In this document: positions 1 to 9,339 of the stretch, one piece after another
Position numbering within the stretch: the first letter of the stretch is position 1
Layout: every line of letters begins with the position of its first letter
DNA from: RGIG4079 sp045637505
GTDB lineage: Bacteria > Bacteroidota > Bacteroidia > Bacteroidales > Muribaculaceae
DNA: 64,000 bases
Assembly: GCA_045637505.1 (NCBI GenBank)
Contig: JAZTZO010000020.1
Coordinates: 62,001 to 126,000 of the forward strand
Reading direction: 5' to 3'
Program-made: the position numbers and the translations under genes
The notes under the pieces: generated by a model
What the model was told of the DNA's origin: nothing
Seen by the model: the letters and a program-made list of their open reading frames with translations, nothing else
The model's database searches: none

Positions 1-1
1 T

Positions 2-1327
2 TTTGGGCTAGTGGGTGTTTTAATGGCGTTTGTGATGATTTCACAAATTCTCATCGATGGCGGCCTTGGAAATGCTTTGATTCAGCGACAAAAGATTACA
101 ACAGTTGATTGCTCTACAGTGTTCTATGCGAATGTAGTTGTTGCTGTGTTTTGTTATGTGGCGTTGTTTTTAGGAGCAGAAACAATAGCATTTTTTTACG
201 AACAACCACAATTAGCTAAACTTATAAAAATTTTAGGGTTAGTAGTTGTTATTGACGCATTTGGGGCTGTTCAAAATAACCTTTTGATGAAAGAGGTAGA
301 TTTTAAACGAATCACAATAGTAAAAGTCGTAGCGGCTTTTGTGTCTTCAATTGTTGCTATTGTGGGCGCTATATGTGGAATGGGAGTATGGAGTTTGGTC
401 ATGCAGTATGTGGTTAATAGTATCATGAAAAGTATGCTCTTGTGGTTATTATCTTCATGGCGTCCTGTCCTATCATTTAGTGGAGCTTCGTTTAAAGTCT
501 TGTTTGGATATGGATCAAAATTATTGCTGGCTAATGTTTTGAGTGAAGCATATAGAAATTTGCAAGTTCTTATAATAGGAAAGTTTTTCCCAAAGTCAGA
601 AGTGGGATATTACTCACAAGCAAAACATTTACAAGATGTGCCAGTTGCCACGATTCTTACGATAGTAAATCAAGTTACATTCCCGATATTTTCAAAATTA
701 CAAGATGATAAAGAATATCTCAAAAGAGGGTTAAGCCGCAGTGTGAAAATATTGACACTGTTAAATTTTCCATTAATGATGTGTTTGGTTATTATGGCAG
801 AGCCAATCTTTAGACTCTTATTCGGGGAGCAGTGGATCCCTTCTGTTCCATATTTTCAATGGTTGTGTGGTGGTTTCGGGTTCTTATTAGTTGTTCATAA
901 TACAAATATAAATGCTTTAAAGGCTGTAGGGAAAAGTGATATCGTGTTATATTTAGAGATAACTAAAAAAGTGTTTGGGTTAAGCATGATTTTTAGTTTT
1001 ATATATCTTGGCTATGGCGCGATGAGTATAATGTGGGCATTGGCAATAAATTCATTTATAGAATTTTTTTTGAATGGCTATTTTACAGGTAAATATACGG
1101 GATATGGAATATTAAGCCAAGCTAAAGATTTATTGCCAAACTTAATGGTGACAGCAGTAGCTTCAGTAGTGACTTATTTGCTAGTATTTATAAATATGCA
1201 TTATTTGTTACTGCTTGTTGCACAAGCGATATGTTTTGCCGTTGTGTATATAGGTGTAATGAAAATAACCAAGGTTGAAGCGTTTAATTACCTAGTTGCC
1301 GAACTAAAGTCAAAATTAAAGAAATGA
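2..1327 (+). CDS. Polysaccharide flippase (MOP/PST family), 5' partial
   Basis: Inner-membrane lipid-linked oligosaccharide flippase of the MOP/PST superfamily, which would move a polysaccharide unit across the membrane. The reading frame stays open to the left edge (Phe-Gly-Leu before the GTG at 11), so the N-terminus lies outside the window and that GTG is probably an internal Val. The visible part has many hydrophobic segments, the early family motif ISQILIDGGLGNALIQ near its start, and a basic C-terminus. It overlaps the next gene by 4 nt (ATGA), implying co-transcription with the glycosyltransferases downstream. The family is clear; the exact substrate is unknown. Confidence 0.85.
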   Translation, partial: FGLVGVLMAFVMISQILIDGGLGNALIQRQKITTVDCSTVFYANVVVAVFCYVALFLGAETIAFFYEQPQLAKLIKILGLVVVIDAFGAVQNNLLMKEVDFKRITIVKVVAAFVSSIVAIVGAICGMGVWSLVMQYVVNSIMKSMLLWLLSSWRPVLSFSGASFKVLFGYGSKLLLANVLSEAYRNLQVLIIGKFFPKSEVGYYSQAKHLQDVPVATILTIVNQVTFPIFSKLQDDKEYLKRGLSRSVKILTLLNFPLMMCLVIMAEPIFRLLFGEQWIPSVPYFQWLCGGFGFLLVVHNTNINALKAVGKSDIVLYLEITKKVFGLSMIFSFIYLGYGAMSIMWALAINSFIEFFLNGYFTGKYTGYGILSQAKDLLPNLMVTAVASVVTYLLVFINMHYLLLLVAQAICFAVVYIGVMKITKVEAFNYLVAELKSKLKK

Positions 1328-2541
1328 AAAAAATAGTAAAAGCAATTTTGCGACCACCATATGTTTATATTCGATATCTATATATGAGGTATATAAAGCA
1401 CGGATTTTATACTTCGGTAGAAGTAGTGTCGCAAGAGATAGACTTGAAGCCTGTTTCTGATTTTTCTATGTCATATTTTGGGTACTATAATGTTTCGCCC
1501 GAGAATGACAAGGGACAGGTGCTTTATTGTGTGCCTAAAGGAAAAGATAGAGTGTCGCTATATTATCGTGATGCCAATGGCGAGCACGAATTTGGTGAAA
1601 CTATGGCATACAACTTGCAACAAGGATGTATGTTGCAATGGGGATATTCTCACCCTAATCGAGCATATTATAATCGCTATAATCAATCGGCCGATAAATA
1701 TGAGGGAGTGGTATATGATGCCGATGCTCATGAGGAAATTGACACTTTGCCTATGCCTATTTATGCCCTTTCAAAACAAGAAGATTATGCGTTGTCGCTA
1801 AATTTTGATCGTTTGGCAGTAATGCGACCCGATTATGGATATTTTTGCCATAAAAACATTGAATTGCCATCAAACGATGTTGATGGTATATGGCACATAG
1901 ATGTGGCAACCAAAGAAGTTAAATTGATAATCACATTGCAACAACTCATTGAACTCAAGCCTGCCGACACGATGGAGGGTGCTCAACATAAGGTAAATCA
2001 TATTGATATTTCACCCGATGGTAAGCGATTTATGTTCCTACATCGTTGGGTAGGACCTAAAGGTCGTTTTATGCGTTTGATTACAGCAAATGCCGATGGC
2101 TCGGATATGTTTATTCTCAATGGAGATAAGATGACCTCTCACTCATATTGGGTTGATAATAACAGAATCGTTTCTTTTTGTCACACTCCCGAAACAGGCG
2201 ATGCATATGTGATGTTTGAGGATAAAACCGATAATCGCAAGTTGTTGTCAACAAAACTCCCTAAAACCGATGGTCATCCATCAACAATAAATCGTGGAGA
2301 ATGGATGGTTACCGATAGTTATCCAGGTCATGATGCAATGTCGCGATTGTATCTATATAATATAAGAACCAATAACCTCATTTGTCTTGGCCGTTTCTAT
2401 CAACCTTTGAAATATAAAGGCCCAGGGCGAATAGATTTGCATCCCAAGTGGAATATGCAAGGGACAATAGTTTATTTCGAATCGGGACATGATGGCAAGC
2501 GCCGATTATATACAATTAATGTGGAATCATTGCTTAAATAG
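1324..2541 (+). CDS. TolB/WD40-like beta-propeller protein in polysaccharide cluster
   Basis: A 405-residue protein of unknown function. The N-terminus is basic and aromatic (MKKIVKAILRPPYVYIRY) with no clear signal peptide. The centre looks like a TolB/WD40-type beta-propeller: HIDISPDGKRFMFLHRW near residues 224-240 is followed by ITANADGSDMFIL, and the C-terminus ends with a final blade-like LYTINVESLL. Such propellers usually bind ligands or proteins rather than catalyse. It is translationally coupled to the flippase (ATGA overlap) and followed within 10 nt by a glycosyltransferase, so a role in making or exporting the surface polysaccharide is inferred from position only. Confidence 0.6.
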   Translation: MKKIVKAILRPPYVYIRYLYMRYIKHGFYTSVEVVSQEIDLKPVSDFSMSYFGYYNVSPENDKGQVLYCVPKGKDRVSLYYRDANGEHEFGETMAYNLQQGCMLQWGYSHPNRAYYNRYNQSADKYEGVVYDADAHEEIDTLPMPIYALSKQEDYALSLNFDRLAVMRPDYGYFCHKNIELPSNDVDGIWHIDVATKEVKLIITLQQLIELKPADTMEGAQHKVNHIDISPDGKRFMFLHRWVGPKGRFMRLITANADGSDMFILNGDKMTSHSYWVDNNRIVSFCHTPETGDAYVMFEDKTDNRKLLSTKLPKTDGHPSTINRGEWMVTDSYPGHDAMSRLYLYNIRTNNLICLGRFYQPLKYKGPGRIDLHPKWNMQGTIVYFESGHDGKRRLYTINVESLLK

Positions 2542-2550
2542 ACTTTGGAT

Positions 2551-3621
2551 ATGAATATATTAATGATAAACCAAGATCAATTTGGATATAAGGCTGGATA
2601 TTATCATTACTGTAAACATTTGGAGAAGCAAGGGCATAAGATAACTTATTTATGTAATGACCATGGCTTGCCACAAATGCATATCGATGGTGTTCGTGTT
2701 ATTTATGTCAAAGAATCAAGTAGCGTAAAATGGCGTAAGATATTCCTCTCAAAAATTAAAGAACTCAAAGCGCAGGAAAAGATAGATGTTGCGTTATGTT
2801 CATATTTTAGGGGGTGTAGTATATTGAAAATTGTGTCAAAGGAGTTGCCAATCGTAATTGATATCCGTTCGGGCGATTTATCGAAAAATGAGATAAAACG
2901 CAAATTGTATAATAGGATTATCAAATTTGAGGCTTCTTTGTTTAATTATATAATGATTTTAAGTGAATCATTGGCGAAATTACTAAAACTAAAGGATGAC
3001 TCTTATGATGTAGTTCCATTAGGAGCCGATGAAATAAGTGCTGAGCCACGGCAATATAATGCAGTAAAGATGTTATATGTGGGGACATTACAGCAACGTG
3101 ATATTCATAAAACGGTTGTGGGATTGGCTGATTTTTGCAAAATGTATCCCGAGGCTGATATTGAGTATGATATTATAGGCTTTGGCCTGCCAGAAGAAGA
3201 GCGACAATTAAAACAAACGATTGAAAAATATGGGCTTTCAAATAAAGTGTTCTTTCATGGTCGTGTAAATTATGAAAATCTAAAGCCGTTTTTTGATAAA
3301 GCAAATTTAGGCGTAGCATTTGTCCCTATGACACCTTATTATGATTGTCAACCATCAACCAAAATTTATGAATATGTATTATCTGGGATGTATTGTATTG
3401 CGACTAATACATATGAAAATCGTATTTTGATTGAGCCAGTAAATGGGTTGATATGTGACGATAATGCCGAGTCGTTTTGTGTTGCGTTGGAGCGTTATTA
3501 TAAAATGGATAGAACTATATTTGATTGCGAAGATATTAAGCAGTCAATGAAACAATATTTGTGGGAAAATGTAATTAATATTAAGTTATTGAAGCTAATG
3601 AATAAATTGATAATAAAATAA
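2551..3621 (+). CDS. Glycosyltransferase, GT4-like
   Basis: A 356-residue GT-B fold glycosyltransferase predicted to add one sugar to the growing surface polysaccharide at the cytoplasmic face. The N-terminal half starts with MNILMINQDQFGYKAGYY; the C-terminal half has the sugar-nucleotide binding pattern of GT4 enzymes (MLYVGTLQQRD near residue 172, then QPSTKIYEYVLSGM holding the family's acidic loop). I chose the ATG at 2551 over a TTG two codons upstream because it gives the usual family start and lies 9 nt after the previous stop. Donor and acceptor cannot be read from sequence. Confidence 0.8.
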   Translation: MNILMINQDQFGYKAGYYHYCKHLEKQGHKITYLCNDHGLPQMHIDGVRVIYVKESSSVKWRKIFLSKIKELKAQEKIDVALCSYFRGCSILKIVSKELPIVIDIRSGDLSKNEIKRKLYNRIIKFEASLFNYIMILSESLAKLLKLKDDSYDVVPLGADEISAEPRQYNAVKMLYVGTLQQRDIHKTVVGLADFCKMYPEADIEYDIIGFGLPEEERQLKQTIEKYGLSNKVFFHGRVNYENLKPFFDKANLGVAFVPMTPYYDCQPSTKIYEYVLSGMYCIATNTYENRILIEPVNGLICDDNAESFCVALERYYKMDRTIFDCEDIKQSMKQYLWENVINIKLLKLMNKLIIK

Positions 3622-3666
3622 CTTTCGGATATATAAAATTTAGTGCTTATATGAGGAATTTGGATT

Positions 3667-4851
3667 ATGAAACGAGTGTTAATTGTAAGTAAATTTTATT
3701 ATCCACGAGGTGGAGATTGTGTGTGCGCAATAAATTTGGAGAAATTATTGCGAGAAAAAGGACATGATGTTGCGGTATTTGCGATGCAATATGATGAGAA
3801 TATGCAATCGGAATATGCAAAGTATTTTGCATCGAATGTGGAATTTTCTGGGGGAATCGGTGCAAAGTTGAATGCAGCGAAGCGTATATTTGGCATGGGG
3901 TCAATAAAAGAAGATTTTGCTCGCATATTAAAAGATTTTAACCCCGATGTGGTTCATTTACATAATATACATTCTTATCTTTCTCCTATTGTTGCCAAAA
4001 AGGCGAAAGAGTTTGGCACAAAGGTTGTATGGACATTACATGATTATAAGTTATTGTGTCCATCATATGCGTGTACAAGGGACGGACTTCCATGTGAGTT
4101 GTGTTATAATGACAAGTCATATGTATTGAAATATAAATGTATGAAAGGCAGCACTGCCGCTAGTGCACTTGCATATATGGAGGCCAAATATTGGAATAAA
4201 ACAAAGCTAGAAAAATATACTGACACATTTGTTTGCCCAAGTAAGTTTATGCAAAGTCGTATGGAATTGGGTGGTTTTGGTAAGCTTGACGTTGTGTGTA
4301 ATTTTGTTGATCCCGTGAAATTAGAGGCATATAAATCTCTAAATGCGATGAATCGACAAGATTATTATATTTATGTTGGTCGATTGTCAGAAGAAAAAGG
4401 CGTGGCTACACTAGTAAATGTCGCAAAAGAGGTGAATTTTAAACTCAAAGTAGTGGGAGGAGGTCCTCTTGAAACACAATTAAAACAAGAATGTGCTAGA
4501 TTTTCTAATATAGAGTTCTTGGGGCATCAAGATGCAAATACAGTTGCAAAGTTGCTGTCTGGAGCTCGGTTTTCAGTTGTGCCATCGGAATGTTATGAAA
4601 ACAATCCATTGAGTGTTATTGAATCACGGTGTGCAGGAACACCTATCGTAGGAGCTGATATTGCTGGTATTCCAGAGCTGATTGATGAGAAAACGGGAAT
4701 CATGTTTGAAGCAAGAAATAAAATTTCATTGAAACAAGCTATAGAGCTAGCGCTAAATAAAGAATGGCAATACAACGAAATTAAACAAGAGTCGTTAGCG
4801 ATATTTTCACCCGATGCCCATTATGAAAAAATAATTGATATTTATGATTGA
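3667..4851 (+). CDS. Glycosyltransferase family 4
   Basis: A 394-residue GT4 glycosyltransferase. The N-terminal acceptor domain begins MKRVLIVSKFYYPRGGDCVCA and contains the cysteine-rich stretch typical of one GT4 subgroup (HDYKLLCPSYACTRDG followed by CELC and KCMKGS, residues about 123-158). The C-terminal donor domain has YVGRLSEEKGVATL near residue 235 and the family signature PSECYENNPLSVIESRCAGTP with its paired glutamates near residues 302-322. Predicted cytosolic or membrane-associated, acting in the polysaccharide pathway of this cluster. The 45-nt gap before it is short, so it probably belongs to the same transcript. Confidence 0.87.
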   Translation: MKRVLIVSKFYYPRGGDCVCAINLEKLLREKGHDVAVFAMQYDENMQSEYAKYFASNVEFSGGIGAKLNAAKRIFGMGSIKEDFARILKDFNPDVVHLHNIHSYLSPIVAKKAKEFGTKVVWTLHDYKLLCPSYACTRDGLPCELCYNDKSYVLKYKCMKGSTAASALAYMEAKYWNKTKLEKYTDTFVCPSKFMQSRMELGGFGKLDVVCNFVDPVKLEAYKSLNAMNRQDYYIYVGRLSEEKGVATLVNVAKEVNFKLKVVGGGPLETQLKQECARFSNIEFLGHQDANTVAKLLSGARFSVVPSECYENNPLSVIESRCAGTPIVGADIAGIPELIDEKTGIMFEARNKISLKQAIELALNKEWQYNEIKQESLAIFSPDAHYEKIIDIYD

Positions 4852-4899
4852 GATTATTTAAATAATGATTACTTTTGTAAATAATAAAAATTGATTATA

Positions 4900-5907
4900 A
4901 TGAAAAATATAGTACAAGGTAGTTTAATTACTACATTCCGTTGCAATGCAAAGTGTAATATGTGTAATATTTGGCAACATCAAACTCATCCAAAGGAAGA
5001 GATTGATGCTTCTTATTATGAAAAATTACCACCAGGCTTGCGTATAAATATAACCGGTGGAGAAGCTACAATTAGAAAGGATATAGATAAGATTTTTGAA
5101 ATTTTATATCCTAAAGCATCATTGTTGGAACTTAGTACCAATGGTTACAATACTGAGAAAATTGTAGAGTTGGCTAATAAGTACCCAAATATCCTAATTC
5201 GTGTCAGCGTTGAAGGTTTGCCTAAAATAAATGATTCTAAACGTGGGTTAGTAAACGGATTTGACCATGCGCTTCGCACAATGTTAGAGTTAAAGAAAAC
5301 CAAATGTAAAAATATTGGTTTTTCAGTAGTGATTTCACCCGACAACTATAAAGATTTAGTTCATCTATATGAATTGTGTGTAGCTCTTGATGTCGAATTA
5401 GGGAACTCTACAGTTCACAATTCTTGGTATTTCCATAAAGATGATAACGTGATTGAAAGTGAAGGAGCATTAGAACAACATGAACTATTTGTGAAGGCTT
5501 TGTTGACCTCAAAACGTCGTGGAATAAAGAATAAACTGAAAGATTATGGTCGAGCATTCTTTAATCGTTCCATCCATCGCCGTCTTCGTGGAGATAAGCC
5601 AGGTTATCGCCCTGCATGTGGTGCAATGACTGATTTCTTCTTTATCGATCCATGGGGAAATGTGTCACCATGTAATGGCTCTGGAGAAGAATGGGTTGTG
5701 GGTAACATTAAAGAAGATTCGTTTGAGAATATCATGGCCTCAGAAAAAGCCAAGGCTGTAATGGAAAAAGTGAATAATTGTAACCGAAACTGCGCCTTCA
5801 TCGTAACAGAACGCCATGATATGGTGCGCCGTCCTTGGATTCCTATAAAATGGGTATTGAAAAATAAGTGGCGAATTTATCGTGGCAAGGATATTTGCTG
5901 GGATTAA
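4900..5907 (+). CDS. Radical SAM/SPASM-domain protein
   Basis: A 335-residue radical SAM enzyme. The 4Fe-4S/SAM cluster motif CNAKCNMC (CxxxCxxC) lies at residues about 15-22 and the SAM-binding ITGGEATIR follows near residue 51. The C-terminus has a SPASM-like auxiliary cluster region: CGAMTDFFFIDPWGNVSPC, then CNRNC near residue 286. SPASM proteins often modify peptides or sugars. Here it sits between two glycosyltransferases with a 2-nt gap to the next gene, so modification of a glycan unit or its precursor is a reasonable inference, but no substrate is shown. I chose the ATG at 4900 rather than a TTG three codons upstream. Confidence 0.8.
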   Translation: MKNIVQGSLITTFRCNAKCNMCNIWQHQTHPKEEIDASYYEKLPPGLRINITGGEATIRKDIDKIFEILYPKASLLELSTNGYNTEKIVELANKYPNILIRVSVEGLPKINDSKRGLVNGFDHALRTMLELKKTKCKNIGFSVVISPDNYKDLVHLYELCVALDVELGNSTVHNSWYFHKDDNVIESEGALEQHELFVKALLTSKRRGIKNKLKDYGRAFFNRSIHRRLRGDKPGYRPACGAMTDFFFIDPWGNVSPCNGSGEEWVVGNIKEDSFENIMASEKAKAVMEKVNNCNRNCAFIVTERHDMVRRPWIPIKWVLKNKWRIYRGKDICWD

Positions 5908-5909
5908 TA

Positions 5910-6977
5910 ATGAGAATAGCAGTAATAGGCACAAGAGGATTTCCTGACATTCAAGGTGGCGTGGAACGTCACTGTGAGTGCTTATATACTCGTTATGGAG
6001 TTGCTATTGATGCGATAAAGGTATATCGTCGTCGTCCATACTTGTCGTCGTTGTCTAAATCGGCACAATATTCGCGTATCTCATTTGTTGACCTTCCCTC
6101 AACTCGTATCAAGGGGTTTGAGGCTGTGTTTCATACATTTTTATGTTGCATGCACTTGTTGTTCCATCGCGTTGATGTAGTGCATATTCACAACATTGGA
6201 CCAGGAATGTTTACTCCATTGTTGCGATTGTTTGGGTTCAAGGTGGTTATAACCTATCATAGTCCCAATTATGAACACAAAAAGTGGGGAGCAGTGGCCA
6301 AGATGATACTACGCATAAGTGAGTTCTTGTCATTTGGGTTTGCCAATAAGATAATCTTTGTGAATAAATACCAAATGGCTAAAGCGCCCGAGCCGATTCA
6401 AAAGAAAGCGGTATATATCCCCAACGGCATAGATGCTGTTACTCGAAGCGAAAATGCTGATTATCTTGGGAAAATAGGTGCCATAAAAGGTGAATATGTG
6501 CTCGGGGTGGGACGTCTCACTCCCGAAAAAGGGTTTGAATATCTTGTTGAGGCAGTAAATCGACTTGACTCGGTAAAGCAGTTGATAATTGCTGGAGCTG
6601 CCGATCATGGAGATTCTTATTTTGAACGCCTAAAAACGCTTGACGTTAATAATAAAGTGGTCTTCGCTGGCTTTGTAGGTGGCGAAAATTTGCGCCAACT
6701 TTATAGCCATGCACGCTTGTTTGTTTTGTCATCTGAGAATGAGGGGTTCCCATTGGTAATGCTTGAAGCAATGAATTATGGGTTGCCTATGGTAGTGTCG
6801 GATATTCCTGCTACTCATCTCATAGAGTTGCCCCAAGAGTGTTATGCTAAAAAATGTGACGTTGACAGCTTGACCGAGCGCATTGCACAAATATATCAAA
6901 CACATCAAGTATGTGAGTATGATTTGGACGAATATAATTGGGAAAGTGTGGCCAAGCAAACGATTAATGAATATTGA
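5910..6977 (+). CDS. Glycosyltransferase family 4 with DUF1972-type N-terminus
   Basis: A 355-residue glycosyltransferase. The N-terminus MRIAVIGTRGFPDIQGGVE is the hallmark of the DUF1972/GT4 group, which includes rhamnosyltransferase-like enzymes of polysaccharide clusters. The donor half has VLGVGRLTPEKGFEYLVEA and the motif SSENEGFPLVMLEAMNYGLP with its two conserved glutamates. The open frame extends 14 codons upstream into the radical SAM gene, but the ATG at 5910, 2 nt after that gene's stop, gives the family start. It is the last gene of the polysaccharide run and is followed by a strong terminator. Sugar specificity is unknown. Confidence 0.86.
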   Translation: MRIAVIGTRGFPDIQGGVERHCECLYTRYGVAIDAIKVYRRRPYLSSLSKSAQYSRISFVDLPSTRIKGFEAVFHTFLCCMHLLFHRVDVVHIHNIGPGMFTPLLRLFGFKVVITYHSPNYEHKKWGAVAKMILRISEFLSFGFANKIIFVNKYQMAKAPEPIQKKAVYIPNGIDAVTRSENADYLGKIGAIKGEYVLGVGRLTPEKGFEYLVEAVNRLDSVKQLIIAGAADHGDSYFERLKTLDVNNKVVFAGFVGGENLRQLYSHARLFVLSSENEGFPLVMLEAMNYGLPMVVSDIPATHLIELPQECYAKKCDVDSLTERIAQIYQTHQVCEYDLDEYNWESVAKQTINEY

Positions 6978-6999
6978 TAAATAGTCTATTATATTTAAT

Positions 7000-7032
7000 A
7001 AAAATAGCGATGTGTTGAGCATCGCTATTTTT
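7000..7032. terminator. Bidirectional rho-independent terminator
   Basis: A perfect 13-bp inverted repeat (AAAAATAGCGATG / CATCGCTATTTTT) with a 7-nt loop. It has A-runs on one side and T-runs on the other, so it can stop transcription from the polysaccharide cluster (+) and from the histidine kinase gene (-). Confidence 0.85.
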
Positions 7033-7055
7033 GTATATAGAGTTTTCGTATGTAT

Positions 7056-8456
7056 TTAGTTGGCTTTAGGTAATGTAAATCTAAATTCGAGGCCTCCTTG
7101 ATGTCGATTGCTGACGGTGATTTTGCCTCCAAAGGTGCGAATGGTGTTTTTTACGATGGGGAGTCCTAATCCTGTGCCACCTACTTTGCGTGAACGACCT
7201 GCATCAATGCGATAGAAACGGTCGAAGAGATAGGGTAGGTGCTCTTCATCAACACCTGTGCCATTGTCGTAAAAAATGAAGGTGTATAATTTGTCGCTTT
7301 CGCCTATTTTTTCAAGGCGCATCATTGTCCCCTTTGAATATGCTACCGAGTTTTTAATGAGGTTGAGAATGGCACTACCTAATAATGACGCATTGCCGTT
7401 AACGATGCACTTGGGAGTAATGTCATATGAAAATGTCATCTCTTTTAATATGCCCGATTCTTTAGCCTCATTGGCTATTGTATTTATTAAATCGTGGAAA
7501 TTGAGTTGCTCAATGGGAATTGTTGACGCTGCTTCGTTGAGGCGAGTAATCATTGAGATGTCGTTGAGTAGGTTGCATAATCGAGTAATTTGCTCTTGAG
7601 TTTTTGTGATAAAATGCATACGAGTTCGTTCGGGCATTTCGGCATCTTCGGCAATGGTGTCGATATATCCTTTAATGATTCCCACTGGAGTTTTAATCTC
7701 GTGGTTGATATTGTTGGTCAATTCGCGTTTTATGCGACTCTTCTCTTTAATGGCATCAAGTGCAATTTTATGCTCTCGTTCGCTGTCTTCTACGGCTTGC
7801 AGTTTGCTGTTGAATAGTGATACAATTTGTTGCGACACTTCACCCAATTCGTCTTTAGGGAAACGGTAACTGGCATCGAGCGAGGTTTCGGTAGCGGCTT
7901 GCTTGGCAAACTTATGAAGAAGTTTTACATTTTTGCTTAAGTAGGATGTGGAAATATATGCTATAATCGTGATTGTTATAGCAAATATGAGTATGATTAT
8001 CCACATAGTTGAGTCGGGAGCTAATGCTTCGGTGAGGCTAATGGTATAAGGCATTGCCGTATAAACCACCAATGAATTGTCCTTGCTTCGTTGTTCGGCA
8101 TAAAAAAAGTTGGGCCGTTTGTCGGCATCTGACTTATTATATTTAATGGGCTCGCCAATGGCCGAAATGAGTTGGTTGTTTGCGGTATTATATACCGAAA
8201 CTCTCACTTCATCATAAACCGATTGCTCAAAATATTCTTTTACAAACTCCATAAAAGGCTTGATGTTTCCACCTCGTTCATAGGCAAAAACAATGCGGTT
8301 GTTGATGAATTCTAATTGTTGTCGAGCAATGTCGCTGCGATAGGCCTTTTCCCTGTCATATTGGATTGCCACCATTGTTGCAATTGTAATCCACAATAAT
8401 GCAGTCAATGGTAAAAACAATCGCCAACGATAACTAATTTGTTTCTTTGAACCCAT
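7056..8456 (-). CDS. Two-component sensor histidine kinase
   Basis: A 466-residue membrane histidine kinase, counted from ATG at 8456 (MGSKKQ). TM1 spans about residues 13-31 and TM2 about 151-170, enclosing a periplasmic sensor region. A HAMP-like linker follows, then the HisKA box NNINHEIKTPVGIIKGYID with phospho-acceptor His near residue 252, and an ATPase domain with DNGTGVDEEHLPYLFDRFYR and GGTGLGLPIVKN. The open frame runs 34 codons further upstream inside the response regulator gene, but that part lacks a credible start. The gene overlaps the regulator gene by 23 nt, which fits translational coupling. The overall layout resembles PhoR-type kinases; the signal is unknown. Confidence 0.9.
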   Translation of the reverse strand: MGSKKQISYRWRLFLPLTALLWITIATMVAIQYDREKAYRSDIARQQLEFINNRIVFAYERGGNIKPFMEFVKEYFEQSVYDEVRVSVYNTANNQLISAIGEPIKYNKSDADKRPNFFYAEQRSKDNSLVVYTAMPYTISLTEALAPDSTMWIIILIFAITITIIAYISTSYLSKNVKLLHKFAKQAATETSLDASYRFPKDELGEVSQQIVSLFNSKLQAVEDSEREHKIALDAIKEKSRIKRELTNNINHEIKTPVGIIKGYIDTIAEDAEMPERTRMHFITKTQEQITRLCNLLNDISMITRLNEAASTIPIEQLNFHDLINTIANEAKESGILKEMTFSYDITPKCIVNGNASLLGSAILNLIKNSVAYSKGTMMRLEKIGESDKLYTFIFYDNGTGVDEEHLPYLFDRFYRIDAGRSRKVGGTGLGLPIVKNTIRTFGGKITVSNRHQGGLEFRFTLPKAN

Positions 8457-9144
8457 AGCCAAAACCTGACCGTGTGATGATATTGTTGCCATATTCGCCA
8501 AGCTTCTTGCGCAATCGGGTGATATTAGTGTCGATGGCTCGGCCAGTAACATCAACATCGCACCCCCAAATAAACCTAATCAATTCTTCGCGAGAGTAAA
8601 TGCGATTGCGATGAGTTAAGAAAAATAGTAAAATATCAAATTCTGTTTTTGTCACTTGTATATCTTCGCCATTTACAAAAACGAGTTTTTCGTTGCGATT
8701 TACTCGTAGGTTTTTAAATGTGATGTCGGGCTCGTATATGCTTTTTGAAATGTTGTAAATGTGGTTGTGAGTAATATGTGATCGACGCAACACAGCCCTC
8801 ACGCGAGCCAATACCTCGCTTATTACAAACGGCTTGGTAATGTAGTCATCGCCGCCTATGTTAAGCCCCATCACGGTGTCGTCTTCGCCATCGAGGGCCG
8901 AACAAAAGATGATAGGGGTGCTTTCGGTTGATGTGTTGTTTTTGAGACGCTTGGCAAAATCAAAGCCACTCAAACGATCCATCATAATGTCGAGGATAAA
9001 CATTGAGTATGCAGCCAAATCGTGAGCAAGAGCCTCTTCGGCACTATAAGCACAATCTACTTCATAACCTTCTTTTTCAAGATTATATTTCAAAATTTCG
9101 CATATTGACTCCTCATCGTCAACAACAAGTATTTTTACTCTCAT
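8434..9144 (-). CDS. OmpR/PhoB-family response regulator
   Basis: A 236-residue response regulator. The receiver domain starts MRVKILVVDDEESICEIL (acidic pair), has the phospho-accepting Asp in MFILDIMMDRLSG near residue 53 and the conserved Lys in DDYITKPF near residue 104. The C-terminal winged-helix OmpR/PhoB DNA-binding domain ends GRAIDTNITRLRKKLG. I chose the ATG at 9144; the frame extends 19 codons upstream through promoter-like sequence. It is transcribed with and overlaps the sensor kinase gene downstream. The target genes are not evident from the window; no operator repeat was identified. Confidence 0.92.
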   Translation of the reverse strand: MRVKILVVDDEESICEILKYNLEKEGYEVDCAYSAEEALAHDLAAYSMFILDIMMDRLSGFDFAKRLKNNTSTESTPIIFCSALDGEDDTVMGLNIGGDDYITKPFVISEVLARVRAVLRRSHITHNHIYNISKSIYEPDITFKNLRVNRNEKLVFVNGEDIQVTKTEFDILLFFLTHRNRIYSREELIRFIWGCDVDVTGRAIDTNITRLRKKLGEYGNNIITRSGFGYGFKETN

Positions 9145-9171
9145 GATATTAATAAGTTTAGTTTGTGGCAA

Positions 9172-9202
9172 TAAAGTTACAAACTTATTACGAAAAAGCA
9201 AA
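9172..9202 (-). promoter_or_regulatory. Promoter of response regulator/kinase operon
   Basis: On the minus strand: TTTG (9199-9202), a 19-nt spacer, then TAACTTTA (9172-9179), close to the Bacteroidetes consensus TAnnTTTG. It lies 28 nt before the chosen ATG at 9144. Confidence 0.65.
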
Positions 9203-9339
9203 TTAAATGCAGGAAATTTAGATGTATCGTCAAAAAAACGAGTGGTTTTAGGGGAATTAACAGGATAAATACAATAGTGTGCGAAAATTTATGCACACTA
9301 TTTTTATGTAAATATTGTAGGGTGAGAAAACAAAAACTA

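Noticed and set aside
2545..2550. TTG start two codons upstream for the first glycosyltransferase
   Set aside because: The ATG at 2551 gives the usual glycosyltransferase beginning and needs no alternative start codon.
7000..7032. Long inverted repeat as an insertion-sequence end
   Set aside because: There is no transposase or second copy; its place between convergent genes and the A/T tails fit a bidirectional terminator.
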